Assembly (NCBI RefSeq): GCF_000469585.1
Contig: NZ_AWNK01000001.1
Coordinates: forward strand, 367,357-431,356
Direction of reading: 5' to 3'
Origin: Chrysiogenes arsenatis DSM 11915
GTDB taxonomy: Bacteria; Chrysiogenota; Chrysiogenetes; Chrysiogenales; Chrysiogenaceae
Length of the DNA: 64,000 nucleotides
Part shown: in pieces, positions 32,306 through 41,362 of the stretch
Position numbering within the stretch: position 1 is the stretch's first letter
How the letters are laid out: each line of letters begins with the position of its first letter
The notes under the pieces: model-generated
What the model was told of the DNA's origin: nothing
What the model saw: only the letters and a program-made list of their open reading frames with translations
Database searches by the model: none
Made by a program: the position numbers and the translations under genes

Positions 32306-32779
32306 TATAATAATCTTTCCCTTGCCGCCTCGCTGATGGCCATGCGTGGCATCTTTACCGAACTCTCCAAACTCGAACCCACTTTGCGACACATCTTTAA
32401 ACTCGAAGACGGCCACCGTATACTGATTCTCGAATACTTGCTGGAAGGCAAAGAAGACGACCCGGATACCTTTATTGACCTGATGACACAACTTGGAGGA
32501 GATACCATGCCATCGATAGCCGAACAACTCGAACGCCGCGGCGAACAACGTGGGATAATGCTGGGGAGACAAGAAGGAAGGCAGCAAGGCATTACGCTTG
32601 GGCGCGAGCAAGAAGCTCGTGCCACACTGCGCTCGCTTCTGAGAAAGAAATTCAAACACATCCTGCCAGATATTGAAAAAAAGATCGATCAGGCAAGCTA
32701 TGAAGAATTGCAGCGTTATCTGGAAAACATCCTTGACGCGAAGTCACCTGCGGAAACCGTGGAGATGCGAGCGCAATAG
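32306..32779 (+). pseudogene. Remnant of an Rpn/PD-(D/E)XK transposase-like nuclease (C-terminal part)
   Basis: From just after the MOSC stop an open frame encodes LMAMRGIFTELSKLEPTLR and onwards, the C-terminal half of the Rpn family of recombination-promoting nucleases, including the Gly/Arg/Gln-rich GRQEGRQQG stretch and a helical tail. The N-terminal catalytic half and any start with a ribosome site are missing, so this is a 5'-truncated relic. It marks the beginning of the accessory region. Confidence 0.6.
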
Positions 32780-32814
32780 TGCATTGACCACCCCTTGCAA
32801 CGCACGGCCTTTTC

Positions 32815-32886
32815 GTAGGGGCAGACCTGTGTGTCTGCCCTTTGCAAAACAGAGGCAGAAGGGCGATCACGCAGGATCGCCCCTAC
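32815..32886. repeat. 72-bp palindromic intergenic element
   Basis: Ends are inverted repeats (gtaggggc / gcccctac). Two inner hairpins are visible: gggcaga.../tctgccc and gggcgatc/gatcgccc. Elements with GTAGGGGC ends and GGGCGATC hairpins are scattered in many bacterial genomes, so this is probably a small non-autonomous mobile repeat. Confidence 0.6.
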
Positions 32887-32905
32887 AAATACCGATATTT
32901 TTTGT

Positions 32906-32924
32906 CCCTTGGGCGCGCCGCCTG
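32906..32924. repeat. GC-rich repeat, copy A
   Basis: cccttgggcgcgccgcctg; the same 19 bp recur at 33742-33760. The rest of the 32780-33063 gap shows only the palindromic element at 32815 and the GC-rich block around this repeat. Confidence 0.5.
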
Positions 32925-33063
32925 CCTCAGCGACACAGCACAATTCCCCTCTGTGATTCCCATCCAATGAAGGGGTGGCAGGCGCAGCCTGACGGGGTGG
33001 TGAATTGCGGATCGCAAAAACCAACGAACCACATTCCCTATCACCTATCACCCAAACCCAAAA

Positions 33064-33594
33064 TCACTGTCCGGGGCGAACAAAGCGGACTAGGACGAGG
33101 CCGTCCTTACGGTTATAGTTGCCGCCACCGTAGACGAAGTCAACAACCAATGCGTAACTATTTTCGTCAGCTTTCGGAGAGGAACTCCAGAACCAACTGG
33201 ACGGTGTGGCGGGGAAGATATCGGTATTGATAGCGGGCTCCGAGCAGGCGTATTCCACAATCGAACTCAGCTCTTTTTGATTGGGGAGTTTCCAGTCGTT
33301 GTATCCAGCAAAGGTGCTGGCTTCAGCGGCGGCTAACGCTTGCTGCCAGTTGTGGTTGCTGGTATCAGTACTACAGGTGGTGTTGGTGCTGTCCCATGTT
33401 TGTCCAAGGCTGCACCGTTGCCACATCAGTCCGGTTTTCGTGTCGGTGACGGTGCCGTCGTTGTGAATGGTAAAGCGACTGTCGGGGGTGGTGGGGGTAA
33501 TGGCGTTGTTGCAGTTGGTGCTTTGCAGGGCGTGGGCATGGCTAGTGAGCAGAACAGTAGCGGTGGTGATAGCAAGGATCAGTTTACTGGTCAT
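33064..33594 (-). CDS. Secreted DUF1566 (Lcl-type) protein
   Basis: 176 residues from ATG 33594, which follows AAAGGAG; upstream in-frame codons come from repeat DNA. Signal peptide 1-22 (cleavage near AHA-LQ). The rest is a DUF1566 domain: [42 protein letters not shown] and a terminal LVRFVRPGQ. The domain is found in exported proteins of Gram-negative bacteria; its biochemical role is unknown. The last 230 residues of the lipoprotein at 33959 carry the same domain, and both genes share near-identical 3' ends, so they are paralogues. No terminator was recognised. Confidence 0.75.
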   Translation of the reverse strand: MTSKLILAITTATVLLTSHAHALQSTNCNNAITPTTPDSRFTIHNDGTVTDTKTGLMWQRCSLGQTWDSTNTTCSTDTSNHNWQQALAAAEASTFAGYNDWKLPNQKELSSIVEYACSEPAINTDIFPATPSSWFWSSSPKADENSYALVVDFVYGGGNYNRKDGLVLVRFVRPGQ

Positions 33595-33740
33595 AATGAT
33601 GCTCCTTTTGATAAATAATTGTTCGTGACTATCGGGCGGTGAAGAAGTCAGATTTCTCCTCGCTGTCGCTCGTTCGAAATGACAGCCGTTTGTTATACTC
33701 ACTTCGCCCATGTTTCGTTTTCCCCCTCGGTAAGCTTTTG

Positions 33741-33867
33741 CCCCTTGGGCGCGCCGCCTGCTCAGCTAGACCCCGTAGGGGGCGGCCACAGGAAGTGGCC
33801 AGTCCGGCACATGTCCACGGAGGGGCATTGTGCCGGATCTCTGAAGCAGGCAAGCAAAACCAAGGGG
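33741..33867. repeat. 127-bp element with imperfect inverted ends
   Basis: Starts ccccttgg...gcctgct and ends agcaggc...ccaagggg; inside are ccccgtaggggg and ggccac/gtggcc hairpins. It contains copy B of the 19-bp repeat seen at 32906. MITE-like appearance; no coding capacity. Confidence 0.5.
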
Positions 33868-33895
33868 AGCAAAAGCGCGAGGGCACTTTTCTTTG

Positions 33896-33925
33896 GTTCT
33901 TTCTTTTGGTGCCAAAAGAAAGAAC
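33896..33925. repeat. 14-bp perfect hairpin
   Basis: gttctttcttttgg and its exact complement, separated by 2 bp. It lies 33 bp beyond the 3' end of the lipoprotein gene. There is no clear T-run, so it may stabilise the mRNA end rather than terminate. Confidence 0.6.
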
Positions 33926-33958
33926 GTCTACCGCTACCCCAAAAAAACCAAATCACTG

Positions 33959-36900
33959 TCAGGGGCGAACCAAACGGACTTGGCTGGCGTTGAACTTATG
34001 GCTGCCGTTTTCGTAAGCCTTAGTGAAGTCAACGCTACCGAAGTTAACGTGCCACGCTTCAGTGCCAGCGCCAAACATACCGCTGGCCTTCGAAGAGGAA
34101 CTCCAGAACCAACTGGAAGGCGTGCTAGGGAAATAGGTGGTGTCAATCGCTGGATTGGAGGTGCCAAGATCAACGATAGACTTGAGTTCATCGACGTTCG
34201 GCATACGCCAATCGTTGTAACCGCACAGGGTCGTATCGTTAACACGTGCGACATACTTTTCCGTATCGCAGTTGCCGGTATCGCTACAAATGCCACCGTT
34301 AGCTTTGCCGGTATCGCCACCATCATTAACGCCGGTGGAGTTGTACCAACTGTAGGTGTTGGCATTGCTGCGCAGGCCGGAGGTGGTTTTTACTTCCCAC
34401 ATCAGGCCGGTGACGTTATCGCGGGTGCAGGCCCAGTCGTTCGGCCCTTCGCCGAGCGCTGCTTCGGCAGGGAGTGGGTTGCCACTGTTCGAGATTTTGG
34501 TGAAGTCAAAGCCCGCTTTCCCAGCACCGACTTTAGTGAGTTGCCCTTTGGTTGCCAAGGCGTCGCGGCCATAGTGGGCATCTTGTCCACCGTAGTTGGT
34601 GGCGTCGGCCCCGTCAAGGGTATCAAAGGTGTTTGAGCTGGCGTTGCCAAACTTAGTGATGCCGGTGTCGTTCAGTTGTGGCACAAATTCGTCGTCATTT
34701 CTGATGGTGCCGGTGGCTTCGAGTGAATCGGCATTGCCGCTAAAGAGGGCGTTGGAGCTAATGGCGCTCAAAACGACGCGGAAGGTTTCATCGCCAAACT
34801 CATACAAGGTATCGCCGTTGATGATGACGGAGAGCACGCCGCTGGTTTCACCATTAGGGATAGTGAGTGCGCCATCGGTAACGGGGATGTAGTCGTCGAT
34901 GCTGTCGGCGGTGCCATCGACGGTATACCACTGCACGGCAACGTCGCCGTTGGCAGCTTTATCAAGCGTGACGGGGAAGCGGATTTCGGTGGTGTCGCTG
35001 TTGCCCTCAAAGGTGTCGGCAGAGCCGATGCTGAGTTGTGGCAGCGCGGAGAACACGGCGGTCAGGGTACGGTTGGCGGTAGCACTGAAGGTGTAGGTAG
35101 CGTTAGAAGTAACTTCGCTCGCTCCTTCCAGCCAGCGCTCCCACTGGTAGCCAGTATTGGCGGTAGCGGTCAGGGTGACGGTGCTGTTGTAATCGTACAG
35201 GCCATCAGTAGCAAGTCCGCTGACGGTGCCGCTTTCTGGACTATCGATGGTGACGGCGATGGTGTACTGATTGATTGTCCACTGTGCGGTATGGGTGGCG
35301 TTTGCGCTTGGCATGGTACTTGGTAGCGTTGGACTCCAACCGGCAAAGGTGTAGCCAGCACGGGTTGGTGCTGCTGGTGCGGTAACGTCGGTGCCAAAGT
35401 TCTGCGTGATAGCTGCAACGGTTGAACCACCGGCACTGTCGAAGGTGATGGTATATTCGTTTACTGTCCACTGTGCGGTGTGGGTGGCGTTTGCGCTTGG
35501 CATGGTACTTGGTAGCGTTGGGCTCCAGCCAGCAAACGTGTAGCCAGCACGGGTTGGAGCCACTGGAGCGGTAACGTCGGTGCCAAAGTTCTGTGTGATG
35601 TTGGCAACGGTTGAACCACCGGCACTGTCAAAGGTGATGGTATATTCGTTTACTGTCCACTGTGCGGTATGGGTGGCGTTTGCGCTTGGCATGGTACTTG
35701 GTAGCGTTGGGCTCCAGCCAGCAAACGTGTAGCCAGCACGGGTTGGAGCCACTGGAGCGGTAACGTCGGTGCCAAAGTTCTGTGTGATGTTGGCGACGGT
35801 TGAACCACCGGCACTGTCAAAGGTGATGGTATATTCGTTTACTGTCCACTGTGCGGTATGGGTGGCGTTTGCGCTTGGCATGGTACTTGGTAGCGTTGGA
35901 CTCCAACCGGCAAAGGTGTAGCCAGCACGGGTTGGTGCTGCTGGTGCGGTAACGTCGGTGCCAAAGTTCTGCGTGATAGCTGCAACGGTTGAACCACCGG
36001 CACTGTCGAAGGTGATGGCATATTCGTTTACTGTCCACTGTGCGGTATGGGTGGCGTTTGCGCTTGGCATGGTACTTGGTAGCGTTGGACTCCAACCGGC
36101 AAAGGTGTAGCCAGCACGGGTTGGTGCTGCTGGTGCGGTAACGTCGGTGCCAAAGTTCTGCGTGATAGCTGCAACGGTTGAACCACCGGCACTGTCGAAG
36201 GTGATGGTATATTCGTTTACTGTCCACTGTGCGGTGTGGGTGGCGTTTGCGCTTGGCATGGTACTTGGTAGCGTTGGGCTCCAGCCAGCAAACGTGTAGC
36301 CAGCACGGGTTGGAGCCACTGGAGCGGTAACGTCGGTGCCAAAGTTCTGTGTGATGTTGGCGACGGTTGAACCACCGGCACTGTCAAAGGTGATGGTATA
36401 TTCGTTTACTGTCCACTGTGCGGTATGGGTGGCGTTTGCGCTTGGCATGGTACTTGGTAGCGTTGGGCTCCAGCCAGCAAACGTGTAGCCAGCACGGGTT
36501 GGAGCCACTGGAGCGGTAACGTCGGTGCCAAAGTTCTGTGTGATGTTGGCGACGGTTGAACCACCGGCACTGTCAAAGGTGATGGTATATTCGTTTACTG
36601 TCCACTGTGCGGTATGGGTGGCGTTTGCGCTTGGCATGGTACTTGGTAGCGTTGGGCTCCAGCCAGCAAACGTGTAGCCAGCACGGGTTGGAGCCACTGG
36701 AGCGGTAACGTCGGTGCCAAAGTTCTGTGTGATAGCTGCAACGGTTGAACCACCGGCACTGTCGAAGGTGATGGTATATTCGTTTACTGTCCACTGTGCG
36801 GTGTGGGTGGCGTTTGCGCTTGGCATGGTACTTGGTAGCGTTGGGCTCCAGCCAGCAAACGTGTAGCCAGCACGGGTTGGAGCCACTGGAGCGGTAACGT

Positions 36901-37960
36901 CGGTGCCAAAGTTCTGTGTGATGTTGGCAACGGTTGAACCACCAGCACTGTCAAAGGTGATGGTGTATCCATTAACGGTGTATTGCGCAGTGATAGTGGT
37001 GTTGCCGGTGATGTTTGTAAACTCTGCGGGAGTCCAGCCGGTAAAGCTATAGCCAGTGCGGCTGGGGTTTGTCGGTGCAGTTGCGGCGTTGCCGTGTACT
37101 ACGTTTTCGTTTTTAAGTACGGTGCTGTTGTGATCAACGAAGGTGACGGTGTAAGTCGCAGGTTCTGGTTCTGGTTGTGGTTCTGGTTGTGGTTCTGGTT
37201 GCGGTTCTGGTTGTGGCTCTGGTTGTGGCTCTGGTTGTGGCTCTGGTTGTGGCTCTGGTTGTGGCTCTGGTTGTGGCTCTGGTTGTGGCTCTGGTTGTGG
37301 CTCTGGTTGTGGCTCTGGTTGTGGCTCTGGTTGTGGTTGTGGCTCTGGTTGTGGTGTCAACTCAGCTATCCCTGCGGGCATAGCTCCACTCGTGTCGCTA
37401 ACATACACAGCAACGCTTTCCAACCAGTTTTGCAGTCCGTTGCCATTGCCGATGGTGGTTCGCATAGTTTCTACATTGATATGGTTTGGCAGAGTTGCCC
37501 GTTCGGTAGTATCAAGCCACGCAATAAAGGGGTCAACTCCTGGGTTAATTCCCAAAGTAGTTGCTAGTTTGGCTTGAGCTGTGGGAAGGGTATCGCCAGA
37601 ATCTACCAGCGCTACGATAACGGTGGAGAATGGGGTGACGTGGCACGCTTCGCCGGTGTCGCAATGGCTTTTTAATGTACCGTTAAAGGGGTTGCCACCA
37701 AAGGTGCCACCGCTGGCAACCACGCGGTAGTCGCTGCCGAGGGTGACGTCGATTTGATAGCGGCCATCAGCGCCAGTGGTCGTGGTTCCAAGCGATGCTC
37801 CGGTGCTGGAAAAGATCTGTACGGTGGCATTTACCACGGGGTCATCGGCCACAATACCGCTGACGGTAATGGTGCTCTTTGATGTGCTGCTGCCACCGCA
37901 ACCGGTGAGGAGCAGGAAAAACAGGATAAGACAAAGGGCAAAAATGTTTGTTCGTCGCAT
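33959..37960 (-). CDS. Large repeat lipoprotein: Flg_new/InlB-type repeats, Calx-beta, DUF1566
   Basis: 1333 residues. ATG 37960 follows AAGGAGG; the frame continues upstream into IS DNA but that is not coding. A lipoprotein signal ends in LLTGC (Cys21) followed by GG, so it is exported and lipidated, probably to the outer membrane surface. Then come a carboxypeptidase-like beta domain (about 30-100), a Pro-rich PEPQ linker (about 200-267), one divergent and nine nearly identical 63-residue repeats (to about 897; [24 protein letters not shown]), one further related repeat, a Calx-beta domain (about 970-1090) and a DUF1566 end. This architecture suits a surface adhesin or matrix protein; ligand unknown. 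An IS element ends only 17 bp before its start codon. Confidence 0.85.
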   Translation of the reverse strand: MRRTNIFALCLILFFLLLTGCGGSSTSKSTITVSGIVADDPVVNATVQIFSSTGASLGTTTTGADGRYQIDVTLGSDYRVVASGGTFGGNPFNGTLKSHCDTGEACHVTPFSTVIVALVDSGDTLPTAQAKLATTLGINPGVDPFIAWLDTTERATLPNHINVETMRTTIGNGNGLQNWLESVAVYVSDTSGAMPAGIAELTPQPEPQPQPEPQPEPQPEPQPEPQPEPQPEPQPEPQPEPQPEPQPEPQPEPQPEPQPEPQPEPEPATYTVTFVDHNSTVLKNENVVHGNAATAPTNPSRTGYSFTGWTPAEFTNITGNTTITAQYTVNGYTITFDSAGGSTVANITQNFGTDVTAPVAPTRAGYTFAGWSPTLPSTMPSANATHTAQWTVNEYTITFDSAGGSTVAAITQNFGTDVTAPVAPTRAGYTFAGWSPTLPSTMPSANATHTAQWTVNEYTITFDSAGGSTVANITQNFGTDVTAPVAPTRAGYTFAGWSPTLPSTMPSANATHTAQWTVNEYTITFDSAGGSTVANITQNFGTDVTAPVAPTRAGYTFAGWSPTLPSTMPSANATHTAQWTVNEYTITFDSAGGSTVAAITQNFGTDVTAPAAPTRAGYTFAGWSPTLPSTMPSANATHTAQWTVNEYAITFDSAGGSTVAAITQNFGTDVTAPAAPTRAGYTFAGWSPTLPSTMPSANATHTAQWTVNEYTITFDSAGGSTVANITQNFGTDVTAPVAPTRAGYTFAGWSPTLPSTMPSANATHTAQWTVNEYTITFDSAGGSTVANITQNFGTDVTAPVAPTRAGYTFAGWSPTLPSTMPSANATHTAQWTVNEYTITFDSAGGSTVAAITQNFGTDVTAPAAPTRAGYTFAGWSPTLPSTMPSANATHTAQWTINQYTIAVTIDSPESGTVSGLATDGLYDYNSTVTLTATANTGYQWERWLEGASEVTSNATYTFSATANRTLTAVFSALPQLSIGSADTFEGNSDTTEIRFPVTLDKAANGDVAVQWYTVDGTADSIDDYIPVTDGALTIPNGETSGVLSVIINGDTLYEFGDETFRVVLSAISSNALFSGNADSLEATGTIRNDDEFVPQLNDTGITKFGNASSNTFDTLDGADATNYGGQDAHYGRDALATKGQLTKVGAGKAGFDFTKISNSGNPLPAEAALGEGPNDWACTRDNVTGLMWEVKTTSGLRSNANTYSWYNSTGVNDGGDTGKANGGICSDTGNCDTEKYVARVNDTTLCGYNDWRMPNVDELKSIVDLGTSNPAIDTTYFPSTPSSWFWSSSSKASGMFGAGTEAWHVNFGSVDFTKAYENGSHKFNASQVRLVRP
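35269..36969. repeat. Nine tandem 189-bp repeats in the lipoprotein gene
   Basis: The string around ttcgtttactgtccactg recurs every 189 bp (for example near 35458, 35647, 35836, 36025, 36214, 36403, 36592, 36781). Units fall into two slightly different subtypes, reading VAAITQ or VANITQ, in mosaic order. The unit length is a multiple of three, so gain or loss keeps the frame. Confidence 0.9.
37161..37355. repeat. 12-bp tandem repeats encoding PEPQ
   Basis: About sixteen copies of a 12-bp unit (minus strand codons for Pro-Glu-Pro-Gln), near-perfect in the middle. It forms the stalk between the lipoprotein's N-terminal domain and its repeat array. Confidence 0.85.
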
Positions 37961-37976
37961 ACTAAAAAACCTCCTT

Positions 37977-38639
37977 CTTAAGTTTCGCACCCCTGAAATA
38001 GTAAACTGGTGACGCAATCGCGCAACCGTTGCTGGAATGCTTCGATTTCCTTGATCAAAATAGCAGTACTTGACTTCAGCTTCTCGTCGCAGAGTTCGCA
38101 AAGCTGTTTTATGTACTGGTCAAGATTGAACAGGGTGTTGAGTGTTTGCAGTTCGCATTCGGTTTTCTCGAACAAGGTTCCCTTATAGCGGTAATCTTCG
38201 TTTTGGCGCTGCATGATGGTAAAAACGATACTCCTGATCATGCTGATGGTTATAAAGCAAATGTATGACTCGAAGTTGCGGCACTGATTTTTACCAAAGT
38301 CCCATGTGTGCTTGAGTTCCTTAAAAAGCGTTTCGATAGACCAGCGGTTGGCGTATGCAGCAATAACTTCCTCTTCGCTTTGATGGATCAGTGTACTGAG
38401 CAAAATAATGGGTTTGTAGTGATTGTGCTTGTCCACTGGCCGGCAAAATACAAGTTTTACTGGGGTACTTGCCCGTAGAGGACGATATGCCCTTTTCAGC
38501 ATTTCAAACACCTTGCGTACAAATGGCTTGGATACTCGTTTTGTGTGAAATCTAGTATGCCAAATCTAAGGAGGTTTTCCTTGGTTAAGGATCAATTATT
38601 AAAGAGCTTGTGATGAAATTCAAGGGTGCGAAAGTTGAG
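37977..38639 (-). mobile_element. Internally deleted IS4-type element, copy 1
   Basis: 663 bp, inverted relative to an almost identical 663-bp copy at 40312-40974. Termini are inverted repeats: ctcaactttcgcaccc at one end and its relative ...ggggtgcgaaactt(a/g)ag at the other. Only the C-terminal 177 residues of the transposase are encoded, so it cannot move by itself. I found no convincing target-site duplication. It lies directly upstream of the repeat lipoprotein. Confidence 0.8.
37978..38511 (-). pseudogene. IS4-family transposase C-terminal fragment, copy 1
   Basis: 177 residues from a GTG, identical to the copy at 40440. YANRWSIETLFKELK fits the Y-x2-R-x3-E-x6-K signature of IS4-family DDE transposases (the third catalytic residue), preceded by the KPIILLST strand. 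The regions with the first two catalytic aspartates are absent; full proteins exceed 400 residues. An in-frame TAG lies about 30 codons upstream, so no longer product is made. The stop TAA is created by the element's terminus. Confidence 0.8.
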
Positions 38640-38812
38640 TTAGAACCTCCATGGTAAGATATAAGAGTAAAATCCGGCCAGAATGGCGCTGAACGCTGCT
38701 GGCCAAACCGGCACGATGGATACGGCCTCGGGGAGCCCAAGATCGCCTATGTTGAAGGAACCAAAAATTTTTAACTATTGTTGACAAAGCAATTCTGAAT
38801 ATACAAAGATGA

Positions 38813-38935
38813 TTCGTTCATGTAATCACCCAGTTGGGTGATTTTTCAAACTATTTTGACCGCTGTTTCATTCGCGGTCTGGCGGATCAAAACGAGGATG
38901 TGTTTGCGCAAATCGTGCGCCAAAAGCTTAGGTAA
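38813..38935 (+). pseudogene. Possible gene remnant between the IS copy and the LuxR gene
   Basis: 41 codons open between TGA and TAA, reading LGDFSNYFDRCFIRGLADQ and onwards to QKLR, look protein-like but have no start codon or ribosome site. I do not recognise the family. The rest of the 38640-39044 gap (405 bp) shows a TTGACA near 38781 without a well-spaced -10 and nothing else I can support. Confidence 0.25.
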
Positions 38936-39044
38936 GCAAACGATGATGCAGGGGATTCATGACTGGAGGGTGCCGCCAGAAACGGGGCGGTGCGGCGTGA
39001 CCATTTTCGGGGAGGAATTCTATGGATCTGAGGTGGGCTGAAAT

Positions 39045-40166
39045 ATGACGAATTCAAAATCTTCCGGCCGGTTGTCGAGTCAGGACTTCAATGACATCGT
39101 GGCATTCAATCACCACATATTAAACTGCCGTCAGCGTTCGGAATTAAAAGCGCTGTTGCACGATCGCATATTGCCGCTGTTGCGATCCCAGGCCTGCATA
39201 TATTTCTTCACCGAGCCTGATTTAAGCCGGTTCGCGATTTATGACACAGTCAATATTCCCGAGGAAACATTATCCCTTCTCCCCCACATGTTCTCCAGAG
39301 ACCCGTTGGCTCCCATGTTTTTAAGTGGCCATCGTTCAGTCATAGCTTACGACGTCGATCTTGATCGGGGTCTGGTTAACAAAAATCGGAACCAATTCTT
39401 TATCGACAACCCCCAATTCGAGCCTCTGCGCTCTATTTACGTCGACTCCGTCAGTACCGGCATGGTCGCCTTGAATTTGCCGAATGCCAATGTCGGCTTG
39501 GCAGTTCACCGCTGGTACAATGATGACTGCCAATTTACCCTTCGGGAAGTCCGCATTCTGGAGTTGCTATGGCCATCCATTATGCAAACCATTCGCTCCA
39601 TTTTGCTCAGTGAAGAATTGAATCGGTATCGGTCTTTCACCGATTGTTTGGCGGATATTTCATCACCAATCGTGCTGATCGATAGTCAGGGAAAACTGCT
39701 TTACCATAACAAGGCCTACGGGGAGATATTTCCACAGAGCTCCTTGACTTCATGCTTGCCTCAGGATCTGATGGGTCCGACACTCCGCATTATGAATAAT
39801 TTCAGATTTGATACAGACATAATCGAACCAGCGGAAACTTCATTTTTCAATTTTGGCAATAGAGCCTATCGAATCAGCGTCGCCAGAGTTGATGTCGGAA
39901 GTGGCCATGAACTTTGCTATTTGTTGCGCCTTGATCCCGTAGTCGATGCCTATGTAAACTTTATTTGGCACTTACAGTCAAAGGACCTGTCACCCAGAGA
40001 AATTGAGGTCTGCCAGTTCATGAAGGATGGCATGACCCCACGTGAAGCAGCTGCCCGGCTTTTCGTGAGTTACAATACGATTCGTACCCATCTTAAGAAG
40101 ATTTACCTGAAACTTGATGTCAATACACAAGCGCAATTGTCGATTTATCTGAACAAAACCCCTTAA
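39045..40166 (+). CDS. LuxR-type transcriptional regulator with GAF/PAS-like sensor
   Basis: 373 residues, ATG 39045 behind GAGGTGGG. Residues 1-190 resemble a GAF-like input domain, 195-290 a PAS-like fold (ISSPIVLIDSQGKLLYHN), and 308-368 a LuxR helix-turn-helix (LSPREIEVCQFMKDGMTPREAAARL, then SYNTIRTHLKKIYLKL). No receiver domain, so it is not a classical response regulator. It is alone between two inverted IS copies, with no partner gene in the 1.67-kb interval. Its targets are unknown. Codon choice (more TTG, CGG, GGC mixture) seems looser than the core genes, compatible with transfer, though I did not compute it. Confidence 0.8.
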   Translation: MTNSKSSGRLSSQDFNDIVAFNHHILNCRQRSELKALLHDRILPLLRSQACIYFFTEPDLSRFAIYDTVNIPEETLSLLPHMFSRDPLAPMFLSGHRSVIAYDVDLDRGLVNKNRNQFFIDNPQFEPLRSIYVDSVSTGMVALNLPNANVGLAVHRWYNDDCQFTLREVRILELLWPSIMQTIRSILLSEELNRYRSFTDCLADISSPIVLIDSQGKLLYHNKAYGEIFPQSSLTSCLPQDLMGPTLRIMNNFRFDTDIIEPAETSFFNFGNRAYRISVARVDVGSGHELCYLLRLDPVVDAYVNFIWHLQSKDLSPREIEVCQFMKDGMTPREAAARLFVSYNTIRTHLKKIYLKLDVNTQAQLSIYLNKTP

Positions 40167-40311
40167 AGTTGTCCTTGAGGCAACCAACAGACTTACTGAG
40201 CTTCGTTGCGTCGTGCATGGCTTTTTCTTCAAACTCAATCCGCTACGCTCCACTGCTTTCAAAGAGATCGCTTTACTGCGCCCAGCACGTCAATCATCCG
40301 CCAGATTTAAT

Positions 40312-40974
40312 CTCAACTTTCACACCCTTGAATTTCATCACAAGCTCTTTAATAATTGATCCTTAACCAAGGAAAACCTCCTTAGATTTGGCATACTAGA
40401 TTTCACACAAAACGAGTATCCAAGCCATTTGTACGCAAGGTGTTTGAAATGCTGAAAAGGGCATATCGTCCTCTACGGGCAAGTACCCCAGTAAAACTTG
40501 TATTTTGCCGGCCAGTGGACAAGCACAATCACTACAAACCCATTATTTTGCTCAGTACACTGATCCATCAAAGCGAAGAGGAAGTTATTGCTGCATACGC
40601 CAACCGCTGGTCTATCGAAACGCTTTTTAAGGAACTCAAGCACACATGGGACTTTGGTAAAAATCAGTGCCGCAACTTCGAGTCATACATTTGCTTTATA
40701 ACCATCAGCATGATCAGGAGTATCGTTTTTACCATCATGCAGCGCCAAAACGAAGATTACCGCTATAAGGGAACCTTGTTCGAGAAAACCGAATGCGAAC
40801 TGCAAACACTCAACACCCTGTTCAATCTTGACCAGTACATAAAACAGCTTTGCGAACTCTGCGACGAGAAGCTGAAGTCAAGTACTGCTATTTTGATCAA
40901 GGAAATCGAAGCATTCCAGCAACGGTTGCGCGATTGCGTCACCAGTTTACTATTTCAGGGGTGCGAAACTTGAG
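40312..40974 (+). mobile_element. Internally deleted IS4-type element, copy 2
   Basis: 663 bp, same length and almost the same sequence as copy 1 in opposite orientation. Differences seen are one base in the left terminal repeat (cacaccc for cgcaccc) and one at the right end (cttgag for cttaag). The shared internal deletion means one copy arose from the other, or both from one deleted ancestor. Confidence 0.8.
40440..40973 (+). pseudogene. IS4-family transposase C-terminal fragment, copy 2
   Basis: Same 177 residues as the fragment at 37978-38511, with the YREK-type signature and without the N-terminal catalytic half. The stop here is TGA, formed by the element end. Confidence 0.8.
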
Positions 40975-41005
40975 ATCCTTCAAACAAATTTGGAAAATAA
41001 AAAAA

Positions 41006-41041
41006 GCGCTGTAAGCCTGACATGAGTCAGCTCTACAGCGC
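41006..41041 (-). terminator. Intrinsic terminator of the small minus-strand unit
   Basis: Stem gcgctgta / tacagcgc (8 bp) extended by ag/ct and ctgac/gtcag. On the minus strand it is followed by seven T. No minus-strand gene other than the 35-codon ORF at 41033-41140 ends here. Confidence 0.75.
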
Positions 41042-41140
41042 CGGGAAAGCGGGAATAGGAAATGGATTATCGTGGCAAGGTTTTTGCGGGGGGGGGAAGA
41101 GATAAAAACTTCTGTTACCAAATTGCCCACTTAGCGACAT
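41033..41140 (-). CDS. Candidate 35-residue peptide or small-RNA locus
   Basis: ATG 41140 is preceded by TAAGGAG 3 nt upstream. The peptide begins MSLSGQFGNRSFYLF, then PPPQKPCH, and is rich in Pro and Phe; the stop lies in the terminator stem. A nine-C homopolymer (nine G on the plus strand, 41088-41096) lies inside the ORF. With a consensus promoter 40 bp upstream and a strong terminator, the transcript would be about 165 nt. It could be a small protein, a leader-like peptide or a non-coding RNA; I recognise no family. Confidence 0.45.
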   Translation of the reverse strand: MSLSGQFGNRSFYLFPPPQKPCHDNPFPIPAFPAL

Positions 41141-41180
41141 TTCTCCTTATACTAAAAGAAGTTACCGCAAAACGTGCTGC

Positions 41181-41209
41181 CTTATAGCGTAACATGGAGG
41201 GGATGGCAA
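41181..41209 (-). promoter_or_regulatory. Probable sigma70 promoter of the small minus-strand unit
   Basis: Minus strand: -35 TTGCCA (41204-41209), 17-bp spacer, -10 TATAAG (41181-41186). Start expected near 41174. Confidence 0.55.
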
Positions 41210-41362
41210 GGGGGAAATGATGCAGGGAATCCTGAAATTGTTCTTCTGCTAATTTTATAGTCATTTACTATCAAGCTGATTTTCTTCATGGCATTTTTCT
41301 GCAAAAATAGTTAGCATGTCGGCTTTATTTCATACGTAATCACTCTTCCTAAGGAGGATATT

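Noticed and set aside
38781..38810. TTGACA as the -35 of a LuxR-gene promoter
   Set aside because: The only -10-like hexamers lie 13 or 15 bp away, outside normal spacing, and about 240 bp from the gene start.
37960..40990. Target-site duplications around the IS copies or the whole composite
   Set aside because: The flanking bases on either side of each copy and of the entire interval do not match over more than about two bases.
41211..41362. T-box or glycine riboswitch before glyQ
   Set aside because: No T-box sequence (AGGGTGGNACCGCG-like) or specifier stem is visible, and the hairpin present is a terminator for the opposite strand.
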